A DNA stretch of 64,000 nt. Origin: Pseudomonas sp. efr-133-TYG-5 (lineage in GTDB: Bacteria > Pseudomonadota > Gammaproteobacteria > Pseudomonadales > Pseudomonadaceae). A program made the translations under genes and the position numbers. Shown piece after piece: positions 1 through 10,935 of the stretch. The stretch spans positions 558,001 through 622,000 of the forward strand of contig NZ_JARVSM010000001.1 in assembly GCF_030209175.1 (NCBI RefSeq). The letters run 5' to 3'. The notes under the pieces are model-generated. The model worked only from the letters and a program-made list of their open reading frames with translations, had not been told where the DNA came from and ran no database searches. The first letter of the stretch is position 1, and each line of letters opens with the position of its first letter.

Positions 1-435
1 GATTGGTTCTAACGGTATCGGTGGGTGTAGCGGGCAAGTCAATCAAACCAGAGGCCTTAAATAAAAACTATTCAACACAACAACTAACAATCGAATCTAC
101 TTAGTCTAAAGAAGAGTATTTCAGTCGGACTTTGCGCTAAAAAACGCGATAAACGGCGCCAGTCTGAACAGTGGCTGTATGAGTTACAGATAAACGATTC
201 ACCGACCGGTTTTTCATATTCCTTTCACAAAATCGAGCATAACCTTGAGCCCGATTCAGATCCTCGGTCGTTACCGCCCCAACCTGCCGGGCAACGCCTG
301 AAAAGTCAACCAACCTCCGACGTCACGTCGTTTTGGCAACTTCTTGATGCAAAACCATTTTTTGCGTCTACTCTGGGATTGGATCCGATGAAAAGCCAGA
401 GGGATCTGTCCATCATTTTCCACAACGAGGTGCCC
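1..435. other. Non-coding leader region upstream of the arn operon
   Basis: No convincing gene is visible here. The first 240 bases are clearly more A+T-rich than the rest of the window, as expected for a regulated promoter region. A CTTAA half-site lies at 56-60, followed by an A-rich stretch; this is reminiscent of a PmrA/PhoP-type response regulator site, but only one half is good. The arn operon promoter should lie in this stretch, but I cannot place it confidently. Confidence 0.5.
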
Positions 436-1584
436 ATGAGTCAGGCGTTTCTCCCCTTCTCCCGCCCCAGTATCGGCGAAGAAGAAATTGCAGCTGTCGA
501 GCAGGTCCTGCGCTCGGGCTGGATCACGACCGGGCCGAAAAACCAGGCACTTGAAGAGCAGTTCGCACACTACGTCGGTTGCCGGCATGCCGTGGCACTT
601 TCTTCGGCCACTGGCGGCATGCACATAACATTGCTGGCCCTGGGCATCGGCCCGGGCGACGAAGTCATTACGCCGTCGCAAACCTGGGTGTCCACCGCCA
701 ACATGATTAGCCTGATCGGGGCGAAGCCGGTGTTCGTCGATGTCGACCGCGACACGCTGATGACCGACGCCGCACGCATCGAAGCCGCCATCACCCCACG
801 GACCAAAGCGATTATCCCGGTGCATTACGCCGGCGCCGCGTTTGACCTCGATCCGCTGTATGCCCTGGCCGCCAAGCACGGCATCGCCGTGATCGAAGAC
901 GCCGCCCACGCGGCGGGCACCCGCTACAAAGGGCGCCACGTCGGCTCGCAAGGCACGGCGATCTTCTCGTTCCACGCGATCAAGAACATGACCTGTGCCG
1001 AAGGCGCGATGTTCGTCACCGACGACGAAGCGCTGGCCAATCGCGTGCGCATGCTCAAGTTCCATGGCCTGGGCGTGGATGCCTACGACCGCCTCACCGG
1101 TGGCCGCAAGCCGCAGGCGCAGGTGATCGAACCCGGCTTCAAGTACAATCTGGCCGATATCAACGCCGCGATTGCCCTGGTGCAGTTGCAGCGCCTGGAC
1201 GAAATCAACGCCCGGCGCACCGAGTTGGCCACCCGCTACCTGCAAAAGTTCGAAGGCCTGCCGGTGCAACCGCTGGCCCTGCCCGCCTATGCCCAGCAAC
1301 ACGCCTGGCATCTGTTCATCCTGCGCATCGACAGCGAACGCTGCGGCATGGATCGCGAAACGTTCATGAAAGGCTTGCAGGATCAGGGCATCGGCACCGG
1401 TATCCATTTCATCGCCACCCACTTGCACACCTGGTATCGCCAGCGTGATCCCGACCTGTACCTGCCCAACACCGAATGGAACTCGGCGCGGCTATGCTCG
1501 ATTCCGTTGTTTCCCGACATGACCGATCACGACCTTGATCGCGTCGTCGGTGCCATCGCTACCCTTATGGACAAACGCCTGTGA
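436..1584 (+). CDS. arnB: UDP-4-amino-4-deoxy-L-arabinose aminotransferase ArnB
   Basis: PLP-dependent aminotransferase of the DegT/DnrJ/EryC1 family, 382 residues, the normal ArnB length. It converts UDP-4-keto-pentose (made by the ArnA dehydrogenase domain) to UDP-L-Ara4N in the cytoplasm. The N-terminus carries the family segment [11 protein letters not shown], and the PLP-binding lysine sits in [10 protein letters not shown] (K183). An in-frame ATG exists at 379, but the ATG at 436 was chosen because a GAGGTG-like ribosome site precedes it and the protein then starts at the conserved N-terminus. It is the first gene of the arn operon; its stop overlaps the GTG of arnC by 4 bases. Operon context makes the assignment secure. 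Confidence 0.96.
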   Translation: MSQAFLPFSRPSIGEEEIAAVEQVLRSGWITTGPKNQALEEQFAHYVGCRHAVALSSATGGMHITLLALGIGPGDEVITPSQTWVSTANMISLIGAKPVFVDVDRDTLMTDAARIEAAITPRTKAIIPVHYAGAAFDLDPLYALAAKHGIAVIEDAAHAAGTRYKGRHVGSQGTAIFSFHAIKNMTCAEGAMFVTDDEALANRVRMLKFHGLGVDAYDRLTGGRKPQAQVIEPGFKYNLADINAAIALVQLQRLDEINARRTELATRYLQKFEGLPVQPLALPAYAQQHAWHLFILRIDSERCGMDRETFMKGLQDQGIGTGIHFIATHLHTWYRQRDPDLYLPNTEWNSARLCSIPLFPDMTDHDLDRVVGAIATLMDKRL

Positions 1585-2615
1585 GACCTTACCCAATCAA
1601 TTGCGTGTCGATCGTCATTCCGGTCTACAACGAAGAGGACAGTCTGCCCGAGCTGCTGCGCCGCACGGCTGCAGCCTGCGCGCAGCTCGAGCATGACTAT
1701 GAAATCGTGCTGGTCGACGACGGCAGCCGCGACAGCTCGGCGCAGTTGCTCGAAGACGCCGCCGCGACACCCGACAGCCCGTTCGTGGCGGTGATCCTCA
1801 ACCGCAACTACGGCCAGCACGCGGCGATCATGGCCGGTTTCGAGCAATGCAAGGGCGACGTGGTCATCACCCTCGACGCCGACCTGCAGAATCCGCCGGA
1901 AGAAATCCCGCGCCTGGTCGCCGAAGCGGAAAAAGGTTACGACGTGGTCGGCACCGTGCGCGGCAATCGTCAGGATTCGGCGCTGCGCCGCTACCCGTCG
2001 AAGCTGATCAACCTCGCCGTGCAACGCTCCACCGGCGTCGCCATGAGCGACTACGGCTGCATGCTGCGCGCGTACCGCCGCACGATCATCGACGCAATGC
2101 TCGCCTGCCGCGAACGCAGCACGTTCATTCCGATCCTGGCCAACAGCTTCGCCCGTCACACCACGGAAATCGTCGTCGCCCACGCCGAACGGGAACACGG
2201 TGATTCGAAGTACAGCCCGATGCGCCTGATCAATCTGATGTTCGACCTGATCACCTGCATGACCACCACACCGTTGCGCCTGCTGAGCATCGTCGGTTTC
2301 ACCATGGCCGCACTCGGCCTGCTGTTCGCGTTCGTGTTGATCGTATTGCGACTCGCGCTCGGCGCCGATTGGGGCGGTGACGGTCTGTTCGTGCTGTTCG
2401 CCGTGCTGTTCGTGTTCACCGGCGGGCAGTTCATCGGCATGGGTCTGCTCGGCGAATACCTGGGCCGGATGTACAGCGACGTGCGCGCCCGTCCACGCTT
2501 TTTCATTGAAAAGGTGCTGCGCAGCCAGCCGGCGGATCCGGCGCCTGCCGTCACCGTCGATGGTCTGTCCTCTGCACCCCATCACAACTCTACTTCTGAT
2601 CAGGTTCTCTCATGA
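1581..2615 (+). CDS. arnC: Undecaprenyl-phosphate 4-deoxy-4-formamido-L-arabinose transferase ArnC
   Basis: GT2-family glycosyltransferase of 344 residues. It transfers formylated Ara4N from UDP to undecaprenyl phosphate at the inner membrane. The start of the catalytic domain reads [17 protein letters not shown], and the metal-binding acidic motif is [11 protein letters not shown] (D99/D101). Two strongly hydrophobic helices near residues 233-290 form the usual C-terminal membrane anchor, followed by a GEYLGRMY segment. The start is GTG at 1581, overlapping the arnB stop. The C-terminal tail, about 20 residues rich in Pro/Ser/Thr, is slightly longer than in enteric ArnC. The gene overlaps arnA by 4 bases. 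Confidence 0.96.
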   Translation: MRPYPINCVSIVIPVYNEEDSLPELLRRTAAACAQLEHDYEIVLVDDGSRDSSAQLLEDAAATPDSPFVAVILNRNYGQHAAIMAGFEQCKGDVVITLDADLQNPPEEIPRLVAEAEKGYDVVGTVRGNRQDSALRRYPSKLINLAVQRSTGVAMSDYGCMLRAYRRTIIDAMLACRERSTFIPILANSFARHTTEIVVAHAEREHGDSKYSPMRLINLMFDLITCMTTTPLRLLSIVGFTMAALGLLFAFVLIVLRLALGADWGGDGLFVLFAVLFVFTGGQFIGMGLLGEYLGRMYSDVRARPRFFIEKVLRSQPADPAPAVTVDGLSSAPHHNSTSDQVLS

Positions 2616-4603
2616 GTGCAAAAACTGTTGTCTTCGCCTACCACGATATTGGCTGCGCCGGCATTCAAGCCCTGCTCGACAGCGGCTACGACATTGCAGC
2701 GGTGTTCACTCACGCCGATGATCCGAAGGAAAACGCGTTCTACGCCTCGGTGGCGCAACTGTGCGCGAACAAGGGCATCCCGGTGCATGCGCCGGAAGAC
2801 GCCAACCACCCGTTGTGGATCGAGCGCATCGCCAAGCTCGACCCCGACTACATTTTCTCCTTCTACTACCGCAACCTGCTGAGCGAGCCGCTGCTGGCCA
2901 CCGCGAAAAAAGGCGCGTTCAACCTGCATGGCTCGTTGCTGCCGCGCTACCGTGGTCGCGCACCGGCCAACTGGGTGCTGGTCAACGGTGAAACCGAAAC
3001 CGGCGTCACCCTGCATCGCATGGTCAAGCGCGCCGATGCCGGCGCCATCGTCGCCCAGCAACGCGTGGCCATCGAACGCAGCGACACCGGCCTGAGCCTG
3101 CATGCCAAGCTGCGTACCGCCGCCAGCGACCTGCTGCGCGACACCCTGCCGAACATGCTGCAAGGCAAGATCAGCGAAACCCCGCAGGACGAGTCCAAGG
3201 CCAGCGTCTTCGGCCGTCGTACCGCGGCGGACGGCAAACTGGTCTGGGCCAGACCGGCCGAGCAGCTGTTCAACCTGGTGCGCGCCGTGACCCAGCCTTA
3301 TCCGGGGGCCTTCTGCGCCGTGGGCGAACACAAGCTGATCGTGTGGAGCGCCGAAGTCGTCAAGGGCAACGAAGGCCAGGCCCCGGGCCGGGTCATCAGC
3401 GTCGATCCGCTGCGCATCGCCTGCGGTGAAGACTCGCTGGTGATCAACGCCGGGCAGCGCAACGACAACGGTCTGTACCTCAGCGGCCCGCAACTGGCCA
3501 ACGAACTGGGCCTGGTCGACGGCTCGCTGCTGCGCGGTGCCGAATCCGGCCGCGCGCCACGTCGCACCCGCGTACTGATCCTCGGCGTCAACGGCTTCAT
3601 CGGTAACCACCTCTCCGAGCGCCTGCTGCGTGACGACCGCTACGAGGTCTATGGCCTGGACATCGGCTCCGACGCCATCGACCGCCTGCGCAGCCACCCC
3701 AACTTCCACTTCGTCGAAGGCGATATCAGCATTCACTCCGAGTGGATCGAGTACCACATCAAGAAGTGCGACGTGGTCCTACCGCTGGTGGCCATCGCCA
3801 CCCCGATCGAATACACCCGCAACCCGCTGCGTGTGTTCGAGCTGGACTTCGAGGAAAACCTCAAGCTGGTGCGCTACTGCGTCAAGTACAACAAGCGCGT
3901 GATCTTCCCGTCGACGTCGGAAGTCTATGGCATGTGCCAGGACAAGAACTTCGACGAAGACAGCTCGAACCTGGTCGTCGGGCCGATCAACAAGCAGCGC
4001 TGGATCTACTCGGTCTCCAAGCAACTGCTGGACCGGGTGATCTGGGCCTACGGCGCCAAGGGCCTGAACTTCACCCTGTTCCGTCCGTTCAACTGGATGG
4101 GCCCGCGCCTGGACCGTCTCGATTCGGCCCGGATCGGCAGCTCCCGTGCCATCACCCAGTTGATCCTCAACCTGGTCGAAGGCACGCCGATTCGCCTGTT
4201 CGACGGTGGCGAGCAGAAGCGTTGCTTCACCGACATCGCCGACGGCGTCGAGGCGCTGGCACGCATCATCGACAACGAAAATGACGTGTGCAACGGCCAG
4301 ATCATCAACATCGGCAACCCGGACAACGAAGCCAGCATCCGCCAGTTGGGCGAAGAGCTGCTGCGTCAGTTCGAGGCGCACCCGCTGCGCCACAACTTCC
4401 CACCGTTCGCCGGGTTCCGCGACGTCGAAAGCAAGGCGTTCTACGGCGCCGGTTACCAGGACGTGGAGCACCGCAAGCCAAGCATCGCCAACGCCAAGCG
4501 CCTGCTGAACTGGGAGCCGACCGTGGAAATGCGCGAGACCATCGGCAACACGCTGGACTTCTTCCTGCGTGAAGCCATGCTCGAAATCGCGGACAAGCGT
4601 TGA
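2612..4603 (+). CDS. arnA: Bifunctional UDP-glucuronate decarboxylase / UDP-Ara4N formyltransferase ArnA
   Basis: Two-domain cytoplasmic enzyme of 663 residues (family norm about 660). The N-terminal formyltransferase domain (about 1-300) carries [16 protein letters not shown] with the catalytic pair N104 and H106. The C-terminal short-chain dehydrogenase domain (about 315-663) begins with a Rossmann motif [10 protein letters not shown], and oxidatively decarboxylates UDP-glucuronate. A Y-x3-K-type signature is present in [13 protein letters not shown]. It feeds ArnB with UDP-4-ketopentose and then formylates UDP-Ara4N for ArnC. The gene sits in an ATGA overlap with arnC and shares one base with the arnD start. 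Confidence 0.97.
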   Translation: MSAKTVVFAYHDIGCAGIQALLDSGYDIAAVFTHADDPKENAFYASVAQLCANKGIPVHAPEDANHPLWIERIAKLDPDYIFSFYYRNLLSEPLLATAKKGAFNLHGSLLPRYRGRAPANWVLVNGETETGVTLHRMVKRADAGAIVAQQRVAIERSDTGLSLHAKLRTAASDLLRDTLPNMLQGKISETPQDESKASVFGRRTAADGKLVWARPAEQLFNLVRAVTQPYPGAFCAVGEHKLIVWSAEVVKGNEGQAPGRVISVDPLRIACGEDSLVINAGQRNDNGLYLSGPQLANELGLVDGSLLRGAESGRAPRRTRVLILGVNGFIGNHLSERLLRDDRYEVYGLDIGSDAIDRLRSHPNFHFVEGDISIHSEWIEYHIKKCDVVLPLVAIATPIEYTRNPLRVFELDFEENLKLVRYCVKYNKRVIFPSTSEVYGMCQDKNFDEDSSNLVVGPINKQRWIYSVSKQLLDRVIWAYGAKGLNFTLFRPFNWMGPRLDRLDSARIGSSRAITQLILNLVEGTPIRLFDGGEQKRCFTDIADGVEALARIIDNENDVCNGQIINIGNPDNEASIRQLGEELLRQFEAHPLRHNFPPFAGFRDVESKAFYGAGYQDVEHRKPSIANAKRLLNWEPTVEMRETIGNTLDFFLREAMLEIADKR

Positions 4604-5487
4604 TGCAGGCAGGCCTTCGTATCGATGTCGACACCTACCGCGGGACCCGTGAAGGGGTACCGCGGTTGCTCGAAATGCTCGACGAGGCGCAGGTCAAGGC
4701 AACGTTCTTCTTCAGTGTCGGCCCGGACAACATGGGCCGGCATCTGTGGCGCCTGATCCGCCCGCAGTTCCTCTGGAAAATGCTCCGTTCCAACGCCGCC
4801 GGCCTGTATGGCTGGGACATTCTGCTGGCCGGCACCGCCTGGCCGGGCAAGCCGATTGGCCGGGATCTCGGACACCTGATGCGTCAGGCCCGGGACGCCG
4901 GCCATGAGGTTGGCCTGCACGCCTGGGATCACCACGGCTGGCAGGCCAATACCGGGCGCTGGAGCGAGGCGCAGCTGATCGAGCAGATCCGCCGCGGGGT
5001 CGACACCCTCAGCGATATTCTCGGCGCGAAGATCGAGTGCTCGGCCGCCGCCGGTTGGCGCGCCGACGAACGTGTGATCGAGGCCAAGCAGGCCTTCGGC
5101 TTTCGCTACAACAGCGACTGCCGCGGGCACAGCCTGTTTCGTCCGTTGCTCGCCGATGGCACGCCGGGGACGCCGCAGATTCCGGTGGACCTGCCGACCT
5201 TTGACGAGGTGGTCGGTCCGCAGGTCGCGGCCAGGGACTTCAACGCCTTCATCCTCGACCGCTTCCGTGCGCAAGCACTGAACGTCTACACCATTCATGC
5301 CGAAGTAGAAGGGATTCTGATGGCTCAGGATTTTCGTCAATTGCTGGCCGATGCCCGCCAGCGCCACATCGAGTTCCAACCACTGGGCGCGTTGCTGCCC
5401 GAGTTCTTCAATACCTTGCCGGTGGGGCGCGTACAACGCGGCGCACTGGAGGGACGTGAAGGCTGGCTGGGAGTGCAAGGCGCATGA
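4603..5487 (+). CDS. arnD: 4-deoxy-4-formamido-L-arabinose-phosphoundecaprenol deformylase ArnD
   Basis: Polysaccharide-deacetylase (NodB) fold protein of 294 residues that removes the formyl group from undecaprenyl-phosphate-Ara4FN so that the sugar can be flipped and transferred. The N-terminal metal/catalytic aspartates are in [11 protein letters not shown], and a His-rich motif HAWDHHGWQ follows near residue 105. The start is the ATG at 4603 in the TGATG overlap with arnA; an in-frame TTG three bases earlier is less likely. The arnT gene overlaps its 3' end by 4 bases, consistent with translational coupling along the operon. Confidence 0.95.
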   Translation: MQAGLRIDVDTYRGTREGVPRLLEMLDEAQVKATFFFSVGPDNMGRHLWRLIRPQFLWKMLRSNAAGLYGWDILLAGTAWPGKPIGRDLGHLMRQARDAGHEVGLHAWDHHGWQANTGRWSEAQLIEQIRRGVDTLSDILGAKIECSAAAGWRADERVIEAKQAFGFRYNSDCRGHSLFRPLLADGTPGTPQIPVDLPTFDEVVGPQVAARDFNAFILDRFRAQALNVYTIHAEVEGILMAQDFRQLLADARQRHIEFQPLGALLPEFFNTLPVGRVQRGALEGREGWLGVQGA

Positions 5488-7133
5488 GCAAACGCTGGGC
5501 ACTACCGCTGCTGGTAGGCATTTGCCTGTTGGCTTACCTGCTGCCGCTGGGTACTCACGGCTTGTGGATTCCCGACGAAACCCGTTACGCGCAGATCAGC
5601 CAGGACATGCTGCTGAGCGGCAACTGGGTATCGCCGCATTTCATGGGCCTGCGGTACTTCGAAAAACCGGTGGCCGGCTACTGGATGATCGCCCTCGGCC
5701 AGCAACTGTTCGGGCAGAACCTGTTCGGCGTGCGTTTCGCTTCGGCGCTGAGCACCGTGCTGAGCATGCTGTTGTGCTTCCTGGTGGCCCGGCGGTTGTG
5801 GAACGAGCCGCGAAAGAGCTTCGTCTGCGCCCTGCTCTACATGAGTTTCACCGTGATCGCCGGTCAGGCCGGCTACGCCAACCTCGATCCGCAATTCACC
5901 TTCTGGGTCAACCTGAGCCTGGTAGCTCTGTGGTTTGCCCTCGACAGTCGTCGCAACGGTCAGCGCCTGGCGGGCTGGGCTGTGTTGGGCCTGGCCTGTG
6001 GCATGGGGTTCATGACCAAGGGTTTTCTCGCCTGGGCGCTGCCGGTGCTGATTGCGCTGCCGTGGATGCTCTGGCAGAAGCGCTGGCGCGAGTTGCTGCT
6101 GTTCGGCCCGGTGGCGATTGTCGTGGCGATTGTGGTCAGCCTGCCGTGGGTGCTCGCGGTGCATGCGCAGGAGCCGGACTACTGGCGGTTCTTCTTCTGG
6201 CATGAACACATCCGTCGATTTGCCGGCGACGATGCCCAGCACGATGCGCCGTGGTGGTACTACCTGCCGCTGCTGGTCGGGTTCAGCCTGCCGTGGGTGG
6301 GCATGTTGCCGCCCGCGGTCAAACAGGCCTGGCAGTCGCGCCGCCATCCCGGCATCGCGTTTGTGCTGCTGTGGCTGCTGATGCCGCTGCTGTTTTTCAG
6401 CCTGAGCAACGGCAAGCTGCCGACCTACATCCTGCCGTGCCTGCTGCCGCTGGCCTTGTTGCTGGGCAATGCGCTGACTGACCGGCTGCGCCTGGAACAC
6501 GGCCGTGCGCTGGGCGTCAATGGCCTGCTCAACCTGGTACTTGGCGTGGTGGTGCTGATCGCACTGGTGTACCTGCAGGTGAAAAAGCCGCTGTATGACC
6601 ATGAACTGCACAGCCTGGTACTGGTGTTCATTGCCCTGATCGGCTGGATCATTGCCAACCTGGCGCAAGCCTTCCTGCCGTTGCAGTGCTGGGCGGCGCC
6701 AGCGCTGGGCAGCCTGCTGCTGGCCGGGGTACTGCCGGCCGCGCTGCCGCAATCGGTGGTGGCCAACAAAACCCCGGATCAGTTCATTCTGCATCACGCC
6801 GCCGAACTGGCCGCCACCACCCACCTGCTGAGTAACGACCTCGGCGCCGCCGCGGCACTGGCCTGGCGCATGCAGCAACCCAAGGTTGCGTTGTACAACA
6901 CCGTCGGCGAGCTGAAATATGGCCTGAGCTATCCCGAAGGCGCCGCGCAGCGCATCACCACCGACCAGGTGCAGCAATGGGTACGCGATGCCCGGCGCAG
7001 TGGTTCGGTCGGCGTGGTCATGCGCGTCAAGGGCGACGACGAGTTGCATGAGGTCGATCTGCTGCCCAAGGACGGCACCCGCTACGAGCAGGGCAATCTG
7101 GTGATCATGATCCTGCCCAAGGATCCGTCATGA
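5484..7133 (+). CDS. arnT: Undecaprenyl phosphate-Ara4N: lipid A transferase ArnT
   Basis: Integral membrane GT83/PMT-family glycosyltransferase of 549 residues, essentially the same length as enteric ArnT. It transfers Ara4N from the lipid carrier to lipid A phosphates on the periplasmic face of the inner membrane, which lowers binding of polymyxin and other cationic peptides. After the first transmembrane helix the conserved first-loop motif [13 protein letters not shown] carries the acidic catalytic pair. Many hydrophobic helices follow, then a soluble C-terminal periplasmic domain from about residue 430. It is coupled by ATGA overlaps to arnD and arnE. Confidence 0.96.
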   Translation: MSKRWALPLLVGICLLAYLLPLGTHGLWIPDETRYAQISQDMLLSGNWVSPHFMGLRYFEKPVAGYWMIALGQQLFGQNLFGVRFASALSTVLSMLLCFLVARRLWNEPRKSFVCALLYMSFTVIAGQAGYANLDPQFTFWVNLSLVALWFALDSRRNGQRLAGWAVLGLACGMGFMTKGFLAWALPVLIALPWMLWQKRWRELLLFGPVAIVVAIVVSLPWVLAVHAQEPDYWRFFFWHEHIRRFAGDDAQHDAPWWYYLPLLVGFSLPWVGMLPPAVKQAWQSRRHPGIAFVLLWLLMPLLFFSLSNGKLPTYILPCLLPLALLLGNALTDRLRLEHGRALGVNGLLNLVLGVVVLIALVYLQVKKPLYDHELHSLVLVFIALIGWIIANLAQAFLPLQCWAAPALGSLLLAGVLPAALPQSVVANKTPDQFILHHAAELAATTHLLSNDLGAAAALAWRMQQPKVALYNTVGELKYGLSYPEGAAQRITTDQVQQWVRDARRSGSVGVVMRVKGDDELHEVDLLPKDGTRYEQGNLVIMILPKDPS

Positions 7134-7474
7134 GCTGGATTCTGTTATTGACGGCCTGTCTGCTGACTTGCCTGGGCCAGGTCGCGCAAAAGTATGCCGT
7201 GGAGAGCTGGCGCGGTGGCGATTCGTCCTGGACCGCCAAGCTGCGCTCGCCATGGCTGTGGCTGGCGCTCGTCGCGCTCGGTTGCGGCCTGCTGGTCTGG
7301 TTGCTGGTGTTGCAGCGTCTGGAAGTCGGCATTGCCTACCCGATGCTCAGCCTCAACTTCGTGCTGATCACGCTGATCGCCCGTTTTGTTTTCCACGAAA
7401 CGATCGACCGCCGCCACTGGCTGGGCGTGGCGCTGGTGATCGGCGGCGTGGTGCTGCTGGGGCAACAATCATGA
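7130..7474 (+). CDS. arnE: Ara4N-phosphoundecaprenol flippase subunit ArnE
   Basis: Small multidrug-resistance/EamA-type membrane protein of 114 residues with four predicted transmembrane helices. Together with ArnF it is thought to flip undecaprenyl-phosphate-Ara4N to the periplasmic side. The family segment [19 protein letters not shown] is clear. It overlaps arnT by 4 bases upstream and arnF by 4 bases downstream, which is the standard arn operon arrangement. Confidence 0.94.
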   Translation: MSWILLLTACLLTCLGQVAQKYAVESWRGGDSSWTAKLRSPWLWLALVALGCGLLVWLLVLQRLEVGIAYPMLSLNFVLITLIARFVFHETIDRRHWLGVALVIGGVVLLGQQS

Positions 7475-7884
7475 GTCAGGCCCGTGGCATCGTTTTCGCC
7501 CTCGGCAGCGTGATGCTGGTCAGTGCCGCCCAACTGGGCATGCGCTGGAGCATGACGCGCCTGCCGCAACCGCAACAATGGCTGGCTGCCCTCGGCAGCG
7601 GCAGTGTCGATCTGGCGGCGCTGAGCGTGGTGTTCGCGGCGATCGTCGCCTATGCGCTGTCGATGCTCTGCTGGCTCGTCGCCCTGCGCGATCTGCCGCT
7701 GGGGCGCGCCTACTCGCTGCTGAGCATCAGCTACGCCCTGGTCTATCTGCTGGCGGCCAGTCTGCCGCTGTTCAACGAATCCTTCAGTTTCACTAAATCG
7801 CTGGGCGTGGCGCTGGTCATGCTCGGGGTCATCACTATCAACACTCGTCCGGCTCGTGCGCCCGAATTCAGGAGTGCTCCATGA
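7471..7884 (+). CDS. arnF: Ara4N-phosphoundecaprenol flippase subunit ArnF
   Basis: Four-helix SMR-like membrane protein of 137 residues, partner of ArnE in flipping the Ara4N lipid carrier. The ATG at 7471 was chosen because it overlaps the arnE stop by 4 bases (ATGA) and gives the normal ArnF length; a longer in-frame extension to 7168 would run through all of arnE and is not credible. The conserved segment [20 protein letters not shown] resembles the ArnE motif [12 protein letters not shown], as expected for paralogous subunits. Confidence 0.94.
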   Translation: MSQARGIVFALGSVMLVSAAQLGMRWSMTRLPQPQQWLAALGSGSVDLAALSVVFAAIVAYALSMLCWLVALRDLPLGRAYSLLSISYALVYLLAASLPLFNESFSFTKSLGVALVMLGVITINTRPARAPEFRSAP

Positions 7885-9260
7885 AAATCACAGTATTTGG
7901 CAGCGGTTACGTCGGCCTGGTCCAAGCCGCGGTGCTGGCGGAAGTCGGTCATGACGTCGTGTGCATGGATATCGACGAAAAGAAAGTCGAGCTGCTGCGC
8001 CAGGGGCACGTCAGCATCTTCGAACCGGGCCTTGCGAGCCTGGTGCGCGAGGGCCTGGAGGCCGGGCGCCTGCACTTCACCGCCGATGAAAAACTCGCCG
8101 TGCAACACGGCCGGGTGGCTTTCATTGCCGTGGGTACGCCGTCCAGCGAAGACGGCTCGGCCGATCTGAAATACGTGCTGTCGGTGGGCGATGCGGTCGC
8201 CCGGCATCGCGAACAGCCGCTGATCCTGGTGGAAAAATCTACCGTACCGGTCGGCACCGGCGACACCCTGCGCGCGCACATTCAGGCGGCGCTGGACAAG
8301 GCCGGGCGCCACCTGCAGTTCGATATCGTCTCCAACCCGGAATTCCTCAAGGAGGGCTCGGCCGTCGCCGATTGCCGGCGCCCGGATCGCATCGTCATCG
8401 GCTGCGAGGGTGACGAAGTGCAGGACGTCATGCGCGATCTGTATTCGCCGTTCAACCGCAACCATGACCGCATCATGTTCATGGACCTGCGCAGCGCCGA
8501 GCTGACCAAATACGCCGCCAACTGCATGCTGGCGACCAAGATCAGCTTCATCAACCAGATCGCCGAACTGGCCGAACACCTGGGCGCCGACATCGAATCG
8601 GTGCGCCAGGGCATCGGCGCCGACACGCGCATCGGTTATCACTTCATCTACCCGGGCTGCGGCTACGGCGGTTCGTGCTTCCCCAAGGACATGCGCGCGC
8701 TGATCCACAGTGCCGAACAGGCCCATTGCTCCAGTGACCTGCTGCAAGCCGTGGAAGCGATCAACCAGCGCCAGAAGCACAAGCTGTTCGAGCGTATCAA
8801 TGCGTTCTACCAGGGCGATCTGCGTGGCAAGACCTTCGCCCTCTGGGGCCTGGCGTTCAAGCCGAACACCGATGACATGCGCGATGCGCCGAGCCGTGTG
8901 CTGCTCGACGCGCTGTTCGCCGCTGGCGCCAATGTCCGCGCATTCGACCCGGAGGCCATGCAGGAAACCCAGCGCCTGTATCCGAACGAAGAAAAGCTGA
9001 TGCTGATGGGCACGCCGGAATCGGTGCTGTCCGGCGCCGAGGCCCTGATCATCTGCACCGAATGGCAACAGTTCAAGGCGCCGGACTTCGACTTGATCGA
9101 ACAACGCCTCAAAGCCCCGGTGATCTTCGACGGCCGCAACCTGTACGACGCCGATCGCCTGGCGCGCAACGGCTTCAAATACTTCCCGATCGGCCGTGGC
9201 GATTCGCGCAGACTGCCGATCCCGCTGCAGCAATGGTCCAGCACCGCGGACGTCGCTTGA
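7881..9260 (+). CDS. ugd: UDP-glucose 6-dehydrogenase (Ugd/PmrE)
   Basis: NAD-dependent enzyme of 459 residues that oxidises UDP-glucose twice to UDP-glucuronate, the first committed precursor for ArnA. The N-terminal Rossmann motif is [13 protein letters not shown], the substrate-binding lysine region is [10 protein letters not shown], and the catalytic cysteine is C266 in [12 protein letters not shown]. It is coupled to arnF by an ATGA overlap, so all genes for the modification are in one transcription unit, as in other pseudomonads. Confidence 0.96.
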   Translation: MKITVFGSGYVGLVQAAVLAEVGHDVVCMDIDEKKVELLRQGHVSIFEPGLASLVREGLEAGRLHFTADEKLAVQHGRVAFIAVGTPSSEDGSADLKYVLSVGDAVARHREQPLILVEKSTVPVGTGDTLRAHIQAALDKAGRHLQFDIVSNPEFLKEGSAVADCRRPDRIVIGCEGDEVQDVMRDLYSPFNRNHDRIMFMDLRSAELTKYAANCMLATKISFINQIAELAEHLGADIESVRQGIGADTRIGYHFIYPGCGYGGSCFPKDMRALIHSAEQAHCSSDLLQAVEAINQRQKHKLFERINAFYQGDLRGKTFALWGLAFKPNTDDMRDAPSRVLLDALFAAGANVRAFDPEAMQETQRLYPNEEKLMLMGTPESVLSGAEALIICTEWQQFKAPDFDLIEQRLKAPVIFDGRNLYDADRLARNGFKYFPIGRGDSRRLPIPLQQWSSTADVA

Positions 9261-10855
9261 TTACGTTGTCGCCGGCCATCCGCCGGCAGTCCCTGATCGC
9301 CGGGCTGCTGGCACTGCTGTTGTTTGTTGCCGGGGTCTACGGCCAGGCGCCCATTGGCTTCGATTCACGCTTCTTCCTGTTTGCCCAGGAAATGCTCAGG
9401 CATGGGCCGACCGTGTTTCCGACCACCTACGGTGAGCCGTACGCCGACTACTCGGCGCTGTCGACGCTGTTGATCTGGCTATTGTCGTTACCGTTCGGTG
9501 CAGTCAACACCCTGACCGCATGGTTGCCCAGCGCCATCGCCGGCGCGGTGATCGTGACATTGATGTACCGCCTGCTAGCGGTGCATTCGCGGCGCTGGGC
9601 CTGGCTGAGCATTGCCTTGCTGCTGCTCACCAGCACGTTCGTCACTGAAGTGCGGGCGGTATCGCAGGACTTGATGCTGGCCGCCGTGGCGCTGTCGGTG
9701 TTCTACCTGGGTTACGCGCGCGACCACTTCGGCGCGGGTCGACGCTGGTGGCTGATGTTTGTCCTGTTGTTGCTCGGTTTCGGCATTCGCGGGCCGATCG
9801 GCCTGGTGGTGCCGACCGGCATGCTGTGCAGCTACTACCTGCTCAATCGGCAGTGGGCACGGCTGTGGGTGTTCGGCGTCCTGGCAGCGCTGCTGCTCGC
9901 CGCGTGCGTCGGTCTGCTGTTGTGGCTGGCGAAGGCCAGCGGTGGCGAGGCGTTCCTGCAGGACGTGATCCGCATGCAATTCATGGGGCGCATGGACGGC
10001 AGCGAAGGCGTCAGCGGTTCGCTGTATTACTTCACCAGTTCCCTGGGCAATTACGCGCTGGCCTATCCGTTGGCCATTCTCGTGCTGGCGGCCGCCTGGT
10101 TGAGCAAACCGCAGCAGCGCGGGCCGGCATTGCGTCTGGTGCAATACTGCGCGGCCGCCGGGTTGATCGTGATGGTCGGCCTGTCGATTCCGCAGGCGAA
10201 GAAGGCGCGTTATCTGCTGCCGATGCTGCCGATGGCGGCGATCATTGCCGCGTATCCGTTCCAGGTCGCGCACGGGCGGGTATTCGCCTGGTTGCGCGGG
10301 ATCATTCAGGGTCTGTGGTTGCTCACGCCTGGCGTGTTGCTGATTGCCTTGCTGGTGGCCCGGCACAAATTTGCGCAGTTGCTCGGCGGTGTGCTGCCAG
10401 TGCTGATCGTGCTGGGTGTTCTGCAAGTGCTGGCGTTGTCGCGGCTGTGGCGACCCTGGCGGCGTGCCGAAGTGTTGGCGCTGAGCGCCGTGCTGGCGTT
10501 GTGGACGGTCTACGCGGCGGTGTTCGAGCCCGTCGAGCGTCGGCTGTACGACACCCGCGATTTCAGTCGTGCGGCGTTCGCCCGGGTGCAACAGAACCCG
10601 GCCCCGCTGGTACTGCACGGCATGGGCAAGGACGCCAAGGCGATCAAGTTCATGGTCAACATCGAGCAGGACCTGCAACCGCAGTTCACCGAGTCGGTGC
10701 AACAACTCGAGGCGCTCAAAGGCCCGGCCTGGCTGATGATGGACAGCAAGGACCTGCAATCGCTGCAAGGCACGGCACTGGCCGGCCTGCAACCGCTGCT
10801 GAGCGGACGCTTCGACAAGAACGACTACGTCCTGCTCTATCTCAAGCCCTTGTAG
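9233..10855 (+). CDS. ArnT/PMT-like membrane glycosyltransferase appended to the arn operon
   Basis: Integral membrane protein of about 540 residues with at least ten hydrophobic helices and a soluble C-terminal tail, resembling the PMT_2 group that includes ArnT. The first-loop region reads APIGFDSRFFLFAQEML, where ArnT has the DETRYAQIS motif, so the acceptor or donor may differ. The start is uncertain: ATG at 9233 overlaps the end of ugd by 28 bases, while an in-frame TTG at 9257 overlaps the ugd stop and would fit the pattern of tight overlaps (532 residues); neither has a strong ribosome site. Its place right behind ugd implies co-expression with Ara4N synthesis. The exact sugar and acceptor are unknown. 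Confidence 0.85.
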   Translation: MVQHRGRRLITLSPAIRRQSLIAGLLALLLFVAGVYGQAPIGFDSRFFLFAQEMLRHGPTVFPTTYGEPYADYSALSTLLIWLLSLPFGAVNTLTAWLPSAIAGAVIVTLMYRLLAVHSRRWAWLSIALLLLTSTFVTEVRAVSQDLMLAAVALSVFYLGYARDHFGAGRRWWLMFVLLLLGFGIRGPIGLVVPTGMLCSYYLLNRQWARLWVFGVLAALLLAACVGLLLWLAKASGGEAFLQDVIRMQFMGRMDGSEGVSGSLYYFTSSLGNYALAYPLAILVLAAAWLSKPQQRGPALRLVQYCAAAGLIVMVGLSIPQAKKARYLLPMLPMAAIIAAYPFQVAHGRVFAWLRGIIQGLWLLTPGVLLIALLVARHKFAQLLGGVLPVLIVLGVLQVLALSRLWRPWRRAEVLALSAVLALWTVYAAVFEPVERRLYDTRDFSRAAFARVQQNPAPLVLHGMGKDAKAIKFMVNIEQDLQPQFTESVQQLEALKGPAWLMMDSKDLQSLQGTALAGLQPLLSGRFDKNDYVLLYLKPL

Positions 10856-10866
10856 CTGTCGGCCAA

Positions 10867-10905
10867 GGCTGCGATCTTTAGCTTTTCTTCAAGAAGATCG
10901 TAGCC
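10867..10905. repeat. REP-like hairpin GGCTGCGATCTT...AAGATCGTAGCC
   Basis: A 12-base imperfect inverted repeat with a 15-base loop; the single mismatch would be a G-U pair in RNA. The AAGATCGTAGCCTGCGGC core resembles intergenic repeats common in fluorescent pseudomonads. It lies 12 bases after the arn operon stop and may stabilise or end that transcript, though no T-run follows. Confidence 0.6.
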
Positions 10906-10935
10906 TGCGGCTGCCGCACAGGGATTTTTCTCAGC

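Noticed and set aside
56..75. PmrA-type box upstream of arnB
   Set aside because: Only one CTTAA half-site is good; the second half-site does not match, so I did not list it as a binding site.
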